Source: Schistocerca nitens (taxonomy: Eukaryota > Arthropoda > Insecta > Orthoptera > Acrididae). Taken from it: a stretch of 64,000 nucleotides of DNA. Every line of letters starts with the position of its first letter. Position 1 is the stretch's first letter. This document shows, piece after piece, positions 22,050 through 32,367 of the stretch. The stretch covers positions 541,809,602-541,873,601 of the forward strand of contig NC_064616.1 of assembly GCF_023898315.1 (NCBI RefSeq). The letters are read 5' to 3'. A model generated the notes under the pieces. That model made no database searches. It saw nothing but the letters and a program-made list of their open reading frames with translations, and was not told the DNA's origin. Made by a program: the position numbers and the translations under genes.

Positions 22050-22670
22050 AGCTACAACGACCTTGTGATCACTAATCCCTGTATCAGTCATGATACTCTA
22101 TATTAACTCTGGATTGTTTGTGGCTAAGAGGTGAGGTGTGTTTTCGCAACCATTTACAATTCGCGTGGGTTCGTAGACTAACTGCTCGAAATAATTTTCG
22201 GAGAAAGCATTTAGGACAATCTCGGAAGACGTTTTCTGCCTACCTCGAGTTTTGAACAAGTATTTTTGCCAACATATCGAGGGAAGGTTGAAGTCCCCAC
22301 CAACTATAACCGTATGAGTGCGTATTTATTTGTTACGAGACTCAAAAATTTCTCAGAACTGTTCAGCAACTATACCATCGGAGTCTCGGGGTCGGTAGAA
22401 GGAGCCAATTATAAAGTTAGTTCGGCTGTTAAGTATAACCTCCACCCATACCAATTCGCACGGAGAATCTACTTCGGCTTCACTACAAGGTAAACCACTA
22501 CTGACAGGCACAAACACTCCACCACCAATTCTGCCTAATCCATCTTTCCTGAACACCGTCTGAGACTTCGTAAAAATTTCTGCAGAACTTATTTCAGGCT
22601 TTAGCCAGCTTTCTCTGCCTATAACGATTTCAGCTTCTGTGCTTTCTACTAGCACTTGAAGCACAGGGAC
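22050..22670 (-). pseudogene. CR1-like AP endonuclease domain
   Basis: On the minus strand the frame at 22664-22353 gives STEAEIVIGRESWLKPE (the xxE motif region), GGGVFVPVSSGLP and ELVWVEVILNSRTNFIIGSF followed by YRP. After a stop near 22350 it continues as VIVGGDFNLPSICWQ and, near 22070, GISDHKVV, the Ser-Asp-His motif. These are the catalytic landmarks of APE-type LINE endonucleases in the right order. Stops in the linker show the copy is inactive. Confidence 0.82.
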
Positions 22671-22783
22671 TTTCCCACCACAACTACAACACTTTCACAA
22701 CTACAATTCCGACTGTTCCTTGATCCAAGCACGTCCTGTATTTGCCATGCACCCTTTGAGATTGCAACCCACCCCGAGGCCTT

Positions 22784-23524
22784 CTAACCTAAAAAACCGC
22801 CCAGTCCACGCAACACAGCCTCCGCTACCCATGCAGCCGCCAGCTGAGTGTAGTGAACTCCTGACCTATTCAGCGGAACCCGAAACCCCACCACCCTATG
22901 TCGCAAGTCAAGGATTCTGCAGCCAACACGGTCGCAAAACAGTCTGAGCCTCTGATTCAGACCCTCCACCCGGCTCTGCACCAAAAGTCCGCAGTCGGTT
23001 CTGTCAACGATACTGCAAATGGTGAGCTCTGCCGTCATCTCGTAAGCAAGACTGGCAGCCTTCACCAAATCAGATAGCCGCTGGAATCCAGAGAGAATTT
23101 CCTCAGATCCAAAGCGACACACGTCAATAGTGCCGACATGTGCCACCACCTGCAGCTGGCTGCACCCTGTGCTGTTCATGGCATTCGGAAGGACCCTTTC
23201 CACATCAGGAATGACTCGACCCGGAATGCACACGGAGTGCACACTGGATTTCTTCCCCTCCTTAGCAGCCATATCCCTTAGGGGCCCCATTACGCGCCTA
23301 ACACTGGAGCTCCGAACTACCAATAAGCCCACCCTCTGCGATTGCCCGGACCTTAAAGGCTGAGAATCATCCTCTGAAACAGGACAGGCAGCTGCATCTG
23401 GCTCAGCCATTGCCGCAAAGGCAATGACCATACGTATTGGAACGCCAGATAAATAATTCCGATTCTGCATTGTGACAACGACTGCACTCTTTTCTACATG
23501 CCCCCGACAAGCTTTATGTACCAT
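22784..23524 (-). CDS. CR1-like ORF1 with SGNH/GDSL esterase-like domain
   Basis: A 246-residue open frame. The C-terminal 180 residues resemble the esterase-like domain found in many CR1-clade ORF1 proteins: a first block LLVVRSSSVRRV (where the GDS/GSS nucleophile block lies), CIPGRVIPDVERVL, VVAHVGTIDVCRFG (block with H-x-GT-D-like spacing), then FCDRVGCRILDLRHRVVG and finally RSGVHYTQLAAAW, which matches the DxxH block with the His kept. The first block has R in place of G and the last has S in place of D, so catalysis is doubtful. The first 60 residues have no recognised domain. The frame is open but its partner endonuclease frame is broken. Confidence 0.72.
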   Translation of the reverse strand: MVHKACRGHVEKSAVVVTMQNRNYLSGVPIRMVIAFAAMAEPDAAACPVSEDDSQPLRSGQSQRVGLLVVRSSSVRRVMGPLRDMAAKEGKKSSVHSVCIPGRVIPDVERVLPNAMNSTGCSQLQVVAHVGTIDVCRFGSEEILSGFQRLSDLVKAASLAYEMTAELTICSIVDRTDCGLLVQSRVEGLNQRLRLFCDRVGCRILDLRHRVVGFRVPLNRSGVHYTQLAAAWVAEAVLRGLGGFLG

Positions 23525-23530
23525 CCGCTC

Positions 23531-24105
23531 TTAGTATTGCCACCTGCTCTCGTTGACATATTATTGTGCGCTGATGCTGAACACATTAATATGCGACTAG
23601 ACCGTGTAGTTTCGTCACTCTGTCGATACGCAGCTTCATAATATTTTAATGTAGCTTAATAGTAGTTTGTTGATACGGCATTTTTCTTATGAGGTACTCA
23701 TGTTCACAAGAATTACAATCCAGCATATTCTGGCAACAAAAACGATGCTCAAGAGTGTATTCACACATGCAGAAAATTAATTGATGGTTGATCTGCATGC
23801 TGTCATTGTCACTTCACTAACTGTTGTTAACTTATTCAATGGGTATGGAAACAGAAGTATCCATATTTTGTATCGATGTTGTACCACACGTGATGTTCAT
23901 TTCTGAAATATCCTTTCCGTGCATCTGTTTTTATGATCGATTTTAAAAGAAAAGTAAATTATCAAATTTCAGGTTCCATTATTTTCCGGAAATGTTGAAA
24001 GATTTTCAAATTAAAGCAACAGTTATCCGGCAACGGACGTTCCCTCACTTTCGAGAAATTCTGCGTGTTGACTGTCATAACCTACGATACTCCTAAGATG
24101 ACTGC
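23531..24105. other. No recognisable feature
   Basis: AT-rich sequence with no coding or repeat signal that I can support. Confidence 0.5.
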
Positions 24106-24109
24106 ACAA

Positions 24110-24215
24110 CAATGCTTGTAGAGTCGTACTCAAAAGTATCCGAACGACCTGAATTGCATTTCGCCTGATTTGCATGCAGCCCACATAACGCAGCTGTCTA
24201 ACAGCTAGCCCTTTA
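24110..24215 (-). repeat. Dispersed repeat, minus copy
   Basis: The complement of this stretch (GACAGCTG-GTTATGTGGG-TGCATGCAAATCA-GCGAAATGCAAT-CAGGTCGTTCGGATACTTTTGAG in pieces) recurs in direct sense at 26462-26545. The similarity runs for about 80 bp with a few substitutions. Both copies lie in sequence without other features, so the parent element is unknown. Confidence 0.75.
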
Positions 24216-25260
24216 TCCACATGCGACTATTTTGGGTTGAGATGAAGGGAATTAAATTGATAACGTCAGCAGACAGCAGAATTTCGTTTTAAAAAAGTGT
24301 AGTACGGAGTGTAGTTGAACTCGCTACAGCTTATGTACAGTGCGCGACGTTTGCCATTACGCTACTACCTGAAACGTAGCTATAGAAGCTACAGAAATCA
24401 ACAACAATTATTCCAGAACTTCCGCCTTCCACAGTGCTGTGAGATAATGCATATGGCCGGATCTCGACATCTGAGAGACAGACAGTTACAGCTTTTCTTT
24501 TGCACTGCACGACAGCTTCAATAAATAGATAGCGCAATAGAGTAGCTCAAATGGAAAGGAGGACTTCCTGTTTAAATTTTCTGCATCCTACACTGTTGGC
24601 AGTTCCGTGTAGGTGGCAGTTACGTGTATTTATTTTGGTGATTACAAAACAGAGTCGAATGTATGCAATGGGTAGCCAAGGCAGCTAGTTCATGGCGATT
24701 CGGTCAACCAAGTAAATGAATGTACTTAACATGTTGCAAACCACTATAGGGAAAATGTGTGTCATAATTCTCATGGAGTGTGCCGCAACGGTGTTATGAT
24801 AGAGAAATGGGTTTCAACGATTAGTATTTGGTGGTCTGTTGGATTAATGATAGGTTAATATGCTGATGGTGTGGGTTCTACTCCAATTTCTGCCGATGAT
24901 TTTTGATAGGAAGAGACAGATTCTCTTCTCTTCTGGCTACGCCAAGTGAAGAAGATATAATGGCATTGTGGTCTGAAATTCACAATTATACGTTAGGTTA
25001 AACCACAATAAAGTCAGGAGTGGCAACATGTAGAAACTCTATCACCAGTAACCTTTCTTATAATAGTTATATATTTCAAGTGACGAAACAAATGCTATGC
25101 AGGATCACAGGATATTTATTCCATCTTTTATTTGAGCTTCCGTTTGTCGATAAAATTGGTTCTGAACTGGGAATGCAACTGAGACCGCCCTTAACGCAGA
25201 ATTTGATCCCTTCGTGACAATACAGCTCGACTACAATTGGTTGTTTGTTCAAAACTGCAA
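24216..25260. other. No recognisable feature
   Basis: No domain-like open frame, terminal repeats or tRNA-like boxes that I can support. Confidence 0.45.
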
Positions 25261-25269
25261 ATTACTTAA

Positions 25270-26150
25270 CATCTCCACATACTGTGCGTGAATGGGTTCA
25301 AATCCTGGCCCGTCACTCTAGCATGAGAACACTTACCTGCTGGTGGATAATAATTTTGATTTTTAATGCATTTTCATTCGTTGTCAACACTAACGATAAA
25401 CGACGTTTTTGACTCACAGTGAGACACAGAACTATTTGAGAGATCACTGTAAGTTTAAGGATGTTATTCCGAGAAGCTGGTGGAGAAAAAATCGATAGCT
25501 GACACCTCTTTGTGTGTAGTCAATAACGATATGGGTGGGGTTCGATTCCAAGTCAGCACTGAACTCGTCGTCATATTATTTCTAGTTCAAACATGCTCAC
25601 ACGTCTCTGCTGGTGTAACAAACTCATATTTAACATTCGTTTTCTCTAGAATATTACAGCGATAATTGCCAGGCTGGAGTCCTATGAAGGAAAAAATTCA
25701 TGTTTCGTCTCGTCATTTCACTTGAAACATCTAGCTACTGTCGAGAAAATCCGATATATGCTTCGATAACCATCCGATCATGTTCTGGGTAGGAATCCCT
25801 GTCCTACATAAAGCTTTACCTCACGGAATTTGAAGTCAGTTACTTGTGAAGAAGCAAGTAGTTCGTTAACAGGGAGAATAGATGCTGGGTAGTAATTCGC
25901 GTCCGTTTAAAAACGTTTACGCTATGTAATTTGATGTTGATATTTGCTAACTGATTCTGTCTATAATCGATGTATATCACTCTCTGTATGGCTAGTCAGG
26001 AACGACTGCTAGTTTCCGTCAGTCACGAAATCATAGTCTGCATGACCTAGGTTTGAATCCATATGCAGAACGAGACGGTTCGTCGTGTTATTTGAAGTTC
26101 ATACGTATTCTCAACTAGCTGCTCGGGAATAACGTAAATTTTTTATGTCA
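25270..26150. repeat. Possible decayed tandem array with a period near 250 bp
   Basis: Four loosely similar blocks recur at about 25290, 25540, 25790 and 26060. Each has a B-box-like phrase (GGGTTCAAATCC, GGGTTCGATTCC, GGTAGGAATCCC, GGTTTGAATCC) followed after about 25-30 bp by a T-rich stretch. In two of them the phrase TCGTCGT-TTATTT-AGTTCA is shared. Similarity is low and I judged it by eye. It may be an old satellite or SINE-derived cluster. Confidence 0.3.
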
Positions 26151-26459
26151 TTTTGTGTTAAATGACAAGTACGGTATGTTACTTCGAAGAGGAAATCATA
26201 AATACGACGAAATTACTCAATGCATTACCTATCTGACGTAATAATGAGAGTGATAACGTTTCAGGTATATCATTTATTCAAATAATGTGAGTTTTCAAGC
26301 CTTAAGGACAGTCTTATCTGTGATAAGGTGTTCCCTGATATTTGTGGTATCGTGGTATTACTTTACATCTTGAGTTATTGCGATACAGCGCAGTGTTTTG
26401 TTGTGGTGACTTGTTGGAACCATTTCCAATATTCAAACGACTTTACCAAGGAGCGATTA

Positions 26460-26560
26460 GAGGACCTGCTCGACAGCTGTGTTATGTGGGTTGCATGCAA
26501 ATCAGACGAAATGCAATGCAGGTCGTTCGGATACTTTTGAGCATGAATGTACATCTTCAA
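26460..26560 (+). repeat. Dispersed repeat, plus copy
   Basis: Direct-sense partner of 24110-24215; the shared core includes GTTATGTGGGTTGCATGC, AAATCAGACGAAATGCAATG and GGTCGTTCGGATACTTTTGA. The two copies are 2.3 kb apart in opposite orientation. Confidence 0.75.
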
Positions 26561-26569
26561 AGAATGAGG

Positions 26570-27930
26570 TTTCTTACATACAAAATGTGGTGATTTTACT
26601 GTAATTTTCCTGTTTGCAGTTTCAGTGCAACCTCATGTAAAGCTGTTCATTATACTACCTCATTTAGTAATTCACTTTATTAATGTTTTACATCAATTTT
26701 AACGTTATTTTATTGATACCTTCAGGTCATTTTAGTGATAGTTTCCCAAGTATTTTAAGCATAATAATCCGGGCGGCGCCGTTACTGATCCTTTTTCATG
26801 TTCGTAAAGTAAACAAATTCTCACTATGGGAAGCTGCACCCATTTGTATCCCCCACCCCTCCCTCTGCGAACGCGCCTGCCGACACACCCAGGACCATCC
26901 CATCTTTCTCTAAGGACATTGTGGGTCTGCAACTCCATAGAACATGATCAAATCCATTTGGGCTGAAGCACGACCAAATCATATGCTGTCTTGTATATGA
27001 TGGACTTACTTGGCAGCATTCAATACCATCTGACGATTTTCAACTTGACCCAAAGCACCGAAGGCTGTTAATGCCCTTTCAACGCTCTTGTTTAGTATCT
27101 TCGTGTGGGATGCAACATTGAGACATGCTAGAATAAAACGGCAAATGTTCTTACTCCGGCCATCTCAGTGCGAAACACCCATAACATTTTGTTGAGCCCT
27201 GTGATAATGTGCCTGTACCGGAACACCCATTCAGCTGTGTGGCAGAATCTAAGGGGTGTCAAAGGGAATGCCTGCCGTCAGGTACTAGAAAAGCAGCAGA
27301 ACGAAACTCAATGTGTATCGATTTGTCTGTACAGCTACATTTTTAATGTGCGAAATAAAGGCGACTGGGTAATATGGAGAGTGCGTCTGAACCGGGTGGA
27401 CTCTCAGAGGGATCCTTTGTCGTTTCTACCGCTCTCGTGTAAATGTTGCACTTCTCACCCCTTGATAATGTCACAGTATAACGCAAAAAAGGAAGAGTGT
27501 ACAAACGTTAACATCCGATGCTGATTTGGATCAGGTTCAAATTTCGTCCAATGATATTGAACGGACCCTAGTTGTTCCATCTCATACACCAGAGCACGAA
27601 CTGCGGCCACGGTACTCTCCTAAGGAGACATATCCCGTTTAATGGGGTTGCAGCCACACGATGTCCTTAGGGATGGATTCAATTGTCCTGGGTGTGTCAG
27701 CAGTGTGGAATATTGACAACAACGCCACCCTGTTGGTTATCGAGCTACAAACAGTCGATTTCGACCACAAAGTGGGTGGGAATAAGTGTCCTAAGGAAAG
27801 GGGTACTCTCAGTGACACCCTTTATGCTACCCTCTAAGGCCTTTTCGAGTCGATTCCATCTGGCGTTGTGTCTGAAATGTTTTCCTTGGATACAAATAAG
27901 AAAAAATCGCACATGCGACCTCCATCATAG
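26570..27930. other. No firmly recognisable feature
   Basis: Contains a C-rich pocket at 26835-26910 and a few 60-118 codon frames without recognisable domains. Confidence 0.4.
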
Positions 27931-27938
27931 AGCCGTGG

Positions 27939-28217
27939 GTGAGACGCCGTGTGATTACCCACCCATCGCATGACACGTCTTCCATGGTATTCGCTAGAAC
28001 TGTGGTGACATTTGGTGCCAATGTGAAGCTATTAATCGACCTTAGAGCTCAGATGAGTCTCTGTGCTCTGGCATCTTTCGCGTTTGTTGACAAATTGCTG
28101 CCTGAACAGTCACCGTGCCCGAGGGTGCAACATTACAGAGGAAGGTTGCACAAACCTTTCAAACTTCTGCACCGTAATGGGAGACAGTTACGGGGTTTCG
28201 GAGAAGTGACCTTTTAA
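27939..28217 (+). pseudogene. Possible retropepsin-like scrap of a retroelement
   Basis: The 92-codon frame includes VTFGANVKLLIDLRAQMSLC, where LLIDLRAQMSL is placed like the LLIDTGAQVSL active site of retropepsins but has Leu-Arg instead of Thr-Gly. No RT or gag is recognisable nearby. This may be chance; I record it because the hydrophobic-hydrophobic-D-x-x-A-x-x-S spacing fits. Confidence 0.25.
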
Positions 28218-28370
28218 TTGTGTAGCACAGTGTAGATATAACTTGTCACAATATGGAATGATGATCTATTACCTGAACAGAAAAACGCCTACATCATTTA
28301 GACGTATAAAGTTATACGACAATGCAGAATACCTAAATCGTCTAACTATCTCCCATATCTGTGCATGCCT

Positions 28371-28374
28371 GTGT

Positions 28375-28408
<34 letters not shown>

Positions 28409-28410
28409 GG

Positions 28411-28455
<45 letters not shown>
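28371..28455. repeat. Compound (GT)n-(GA)n microsatellite
   Basis: A GT run at about 28371-28408 is followed by GGGGGA and a GA run to 28455. Open frames through it are artefacts of the dinucleotide repeats. Confidence 0.95.
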
Positions 28456-28459
<4 letters not shown>

Positions 28460-28461
<2 letters not shown>

Positions 28462-29480
28462 TATTTCCGCATATTTCCGAAATCCCAGTACCATGTGTTA
28501 CTACGAGACACTTAGATCATTTGGCAAATTTACTAAAGAGAATCCGCATACATTTCGATTACCATTAAGGATCAGTTTGTAGAAAAAACATTAACAATTA
28601 TCTGTTCAATATTTCGAATATAACCTTATTGATGTAAAACTGTAGAAGGAATATATACGCCCCCACTGAGGTAGCACGTGACAGCATGTATATAATGGAA
28701 AATGTAGTGTATGCTGTTTTTCTTTAGAGCTTTTCCCCCGTATTTTAACTACTCTGGTAATAAAACACAGTAATACTTCTGCTGTGATGTATGGCAATGC
28801 ACACTCACATTACTCTGTTTGTACTTCTGACGTGGGAGGCAAGCATATGTTTTGTATATTCTGTGTTAGACGCCCACAGACGCAATACTATGATACAGTT
28901 AGCGGAAAATGGTGTATAATTGTATACATTCATAGAATGCAACTGTTTTTAATGTTAAAGTGATACATCAACATTCTGTACCTAGATAGATGAGTTATTA
29001 ATATGATTACATCATGATGTTTACACCTTCCTCGAAAAAACCGACCTGTGCTACGTTATTGTGCATCATTGGATAACACGTATGCTCTTCTATGTTATAA
29101 ACAGCATGCCACACGCAGCTGTATCTATGTCTGTTGCACAGAAAAATAATATTAGATCCTGTTAACATAAGATACGGTGCAATTACCATTCGTTATCTGA
29201 AAAAGGTTGGTTCAAATAGAAAATAGGTCAAGAATTGACTTTTATGAGAAAGAGACAAAGTGGGAGGGCTGTAATACTACGTAAGCTGCATGTGGTTTAC
29301 TTTGCTTCTGCAGCAGACATTCTGCATAACAGTGCGCCGAAGTCACGCCACAGATGAGGCAGCTACATATAAGAGAAAGATGGCAGTGATCGTACAGGGA
29401 GAACTGTAACTGATGTTGGATGTAACATATTCTGCATAAATACGAGGCAGAAGTCCAGTACTGTTCTACTACACTATCAT
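28460..29480. other. No recognisable feature
   Basis: AT-rich, with no supported coding, repeat or structural signal. Confidence 0.5.
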
Positions 29481-29489
29481 GAGAAACAG

Positions 29490-29640
29490 CAGCTACCATA
29501 AAATACCTAGGAGTAACCAGTCCCCTAAACTGGAAGCAGATGTCAGGCTGAGAGAAAGGTATGATTTCGCAAAACACTTCTAGTGACAAAATCGTGTAAT
29601 GTAATTGTCTGTGGCTGCCCGGCGAAACAGTCGCATCACG
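29490..29640 (+). pseudogene. Short jockey-like RT scrap 1
   Basis: ACCATAAAATACCTAGGAGT encodes the TVKYLGV-type motif that follows the RT palm in jockey-like elements, and CCCCTAAACTGGAAG continues it as LNWK. The sequence then joins AATCGTGTAATGTAATTG and GTCGCATC-like text that recurs 480 bp downstream. Confidence 0.5.
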
Positions 29641-29894
29641 TGACTGCGACGCCAGTATTGGGTTGGTATACTCCCTGTGAATGTGCAACAGAAAAGTTGT
29701 CGTGTCTCTCGTGAGACATAAGGGAAATTAGGGCATGCATGGAGCTATACAGACAGTTAATTTTTACTCGCGCACTGCTCGAAAAGGGGATAGAAGGCGA
29801 TAGTAGTGGTACGATGCACTCTCCACGGCTTGTGGGCATGTGGGATATTTGTTAAATGTAGGGTGCTCGCATGCTGCCCATAAATAGGACTAGA

Positions 29895-30125
29895 AATCTT
29901 CTATGCTGTTGATGGAAACATTAACTACCGTAAAATACCTAGGCACCTCGAGCGAACTTATATAGGACTCATGAAGCTAATGCATATGTTGGGTTCAGGT
30001 TCATGTTCAGAATTCTTAAGGAAATATAATCCACCCCCGGAAGAAGTTCCAAAGCAGTAATCCTGATAAAATTACGTAATGTGATTGGTTGCGGCCGACC
30101 TGCCAGGCAATCGCATCTATTTAAA
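29895..30125 (+). pseudogene. Short jockey-like RT scrap 2
   Basis: ACTACCGTAAAATACCTAGG again gives TVKYLG, and 29990-30050 reads GTTCATGTTCAGAATTCTTA and CCACCCCCGGAAGAAGTTCC, matching the RFxxRILxK...PPxEEV region that follows in jockey-like RTs. Its tail TAATGTGATTGGTTGCGGCC with a CAATCGCATC end parallels scrap 1, so the two are related copies or an old local duplication. Confidence 0.5.
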
Positions 30126-30129
30126 CGAT

Positions 30130-31300
30130 ACAGTGTACTGTTGTATAACATTGTAACAGTACTAGGAATATATGTTGCCAGAAAAGATGGCATATTCCCA
30201 CGAAATGCTGCTAAGTGAATTCAAAGCAACTGCATTCAACTAAGGCTGAGATTTTATATTCGATATGTAAATGTTAAACCTGTATCGCACAGATAAAACC
30301 CATCAATACGCCATCTAGACACTGTAAACTACAAGTAGCTTATGTTTTGTTTCTAAAGCAACCACTACTATGCACATGTGCACTACATATGTGGGAGATA
30401 TAGATGTACATGATATAACCGACGTACCTCGAATCTACTTCTTGGGGCCCCCAACCAAGGGAGCTACTATCGAGTGCGAATGGACTTTTATAATATATGA
30501 CTGTTCTTCCTGTCTTGCAGAGATCATTGGAACAACCAGTTTCATTGTTGTAGGAAAAGGTCACCACTTCGGTCGGAATAACGATAGAGTAGTACGTTTT
30601 TTGGTGAAACAGAATTTATAATGATGTAGGAATATATCAAAGACTGTAGTTTGAAAGGAACGTGAGGAAAAGTGGCACTATGCAGCAATACTCTAAAATG
30701 GGGCTGACATGGGTAATTTAGATGGTCTGTTTTTAGTGTAGATTAGTAGTCGGGAATATTGCCATAAACCTATTTGCTTAAAAACATGTGGCTTCTATTA
30801 TCAGAATACGATGGATTGGACTCTTTACATATAATTATTCCACAGTGTTTAGGAAAAAAACCATGATAAACAGTTTCCGCAAACACTGAACTGTCATTCC
30901 ACATCTCTAAAGAAAATGAAGTGATGTATGTATCTAATTATGTATCTAATAGACTTCGCCAAATCCCTATCAAAGAAATTACTTTTAGGTTGCTGCTACA
31001 GATGGATGAGATAAAGGAATTCGAGAAAATTATGAAACATCACGATAAATGTAAATGCTCGCCAAGCTTCCAGTTTATGCTTTTGTATTTGACCATGAGT
31101 ATCACCCGTGCAATGTCCTCAGTACATTGCAAGTGACAGTTGTGATCAGAACAGTGTTCTGTGTAATTGTGAGTGTGTTATGTCGAATCTAAGTGTGCTT
31201 CTTGTGTGATCCTGAAGGACCGTTATTGAAGAGGGTTGTGACGTAACATAAGAGGATGATAGCAGCAGATCATTGCAGAATAGAGTGTTGTACTCGTGAA
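30130..31300. other. No recognisable feature
   Basis: Small open frames only (up to 83 codons) and none with a recognisable domain. Confidence 0.45.
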
Positions 31301-31329
31301 CCCTGTCAGCTCCAAAACAACACGAAAGG

Positions 31330-31570
31330 TGCGGCGTAAAAGGGGAAATGCAGGGCAAGCTGGAATTCAAAAATTACTTATCAGTAACGCAGATGCCTTT
31401 AACAGGAAAATGTAGAGCCAAAGCCATTAAAACTAGACTATAGGGCAATGAAATAAACTCGTTTGGTCTGATGAGTCTTGTTTCACACTGTTTCCAATTT
31501 CTTGCAGTGTTAACGTCACCAAATTGAATCTTGATGGGGTAATATAAGTGCAGTAATGGAGTAGTATATG
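31330..31570 (+). pseudogene. Tc1-like transposase remnant
   Basis: Across several stops the plus strand reads AGIQKLLISNADAFNRKM and then NKLVWSDESCFTLFP near 31455-31500. This fits the region of Tc1 transposases leading to the first catalytic Asp, where WSDES-FxLFP is characteristic. The second and third catalytic segments are not found downstream, so only about 240 bp survive. Confidence 0.55.
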
Positions 31571-31574
31571 CGAT

Positions 31575-32360
31575 CTCATTGCCGTTTCTTCTGAGTGTTG
31601 AGGACAATATATTACCTCCTCCCACGAATGTATCGCGAAATAACTGCAACAAGAAATTGCGTGGGTTTACTGACAGACTTTCTCTTTACGCATCATTTCT
31701 GAATGGAAAAGGGCCAGATGGCAGTAGCAAAAATAACTTTAATTGACGGGTGGGTAAAATATAAGATGCGTTTAATCAACGAAGGAAAGCCCCTTAGACC
31801 TTCTATCGGAGGCACATGACGACCTGAAATGTGCTGCAGAACTGACATTGGATAGCCACTATGACTGGTTTAAATATAATAGAAGAGACATATAAATAGC
31901 TACTGCTTATGTCTTACTAAGGAGAAAAAGTATAATTTAAGGAAATATCGCCACTACTATATGGTCCTGCGGCATGGATGCCATTGTTCAGGCAGTTACA
32001 GTTCAGTATTAACGTGTGTTCTCTTGAAAACTGGATATTTATTGGACACTGAGAAAAATTCAACAAATTAAACGAATTTTCGAAAACCCGTGAATAGTAT
32101 CACACACATATGTGTTTGCCGAAAATGTACTGCGACGGTAGTTGTTAAATATTTACAGTCCTGTGTGTATGCGTGACTTCTTGAGAACAGGGACAAAATC
32201 ACCACAATTGTAACAAATAGCCCAAACAGAAAGCAGCGTCATACATTGGCGCCCTTGCAGAAAATGGCACTGGGCACGATGCTCTGCTAGCAGTTTCGAG
32301 TATCACTTGAATTTAAATGCTGCTTGTTTACTTTAGGCTAAGCATTTGAGGCCATTTTGT
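31575..32360. other. No recognisable feature
   Basis: AT-rich, no supported feature. Confidence 0.45.
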
Positions 32361-32367
32361 TTGTATA

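Larger units (their letters stand above)
21646..23530 (-). mobile_element. CR1-like non-LTR element with esterase-like ORF1 and endonuclease
   Basis: Read on the minus strand from 23530: ORF1 (23524-22784), then an endonuclease domain (about 22670-22050) and the start of the linker towards RT (21840-21646, with DYANVDEIWLKFKDIVATAIERF). The RT itself is missing, so the 3' end is lost or was never copied. A SINE (21845-22046) sits in the endonuclease-RT linker. The element meets the 3' end of the plus-strand CR1-like fragment head to head at about 21645. Confidence 0.8.

Noticed and set aside
25270..26150. CRISPR-like array
   Set aside because: Units are not identical, spacing is too long and the genome is clearly eukaryotic.
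28269..28568. Open frames of 67-80 codons on both strands through 28365-28455
   Set aside because: They are made of GT and GA dinucleotide repeats and have no coding value.
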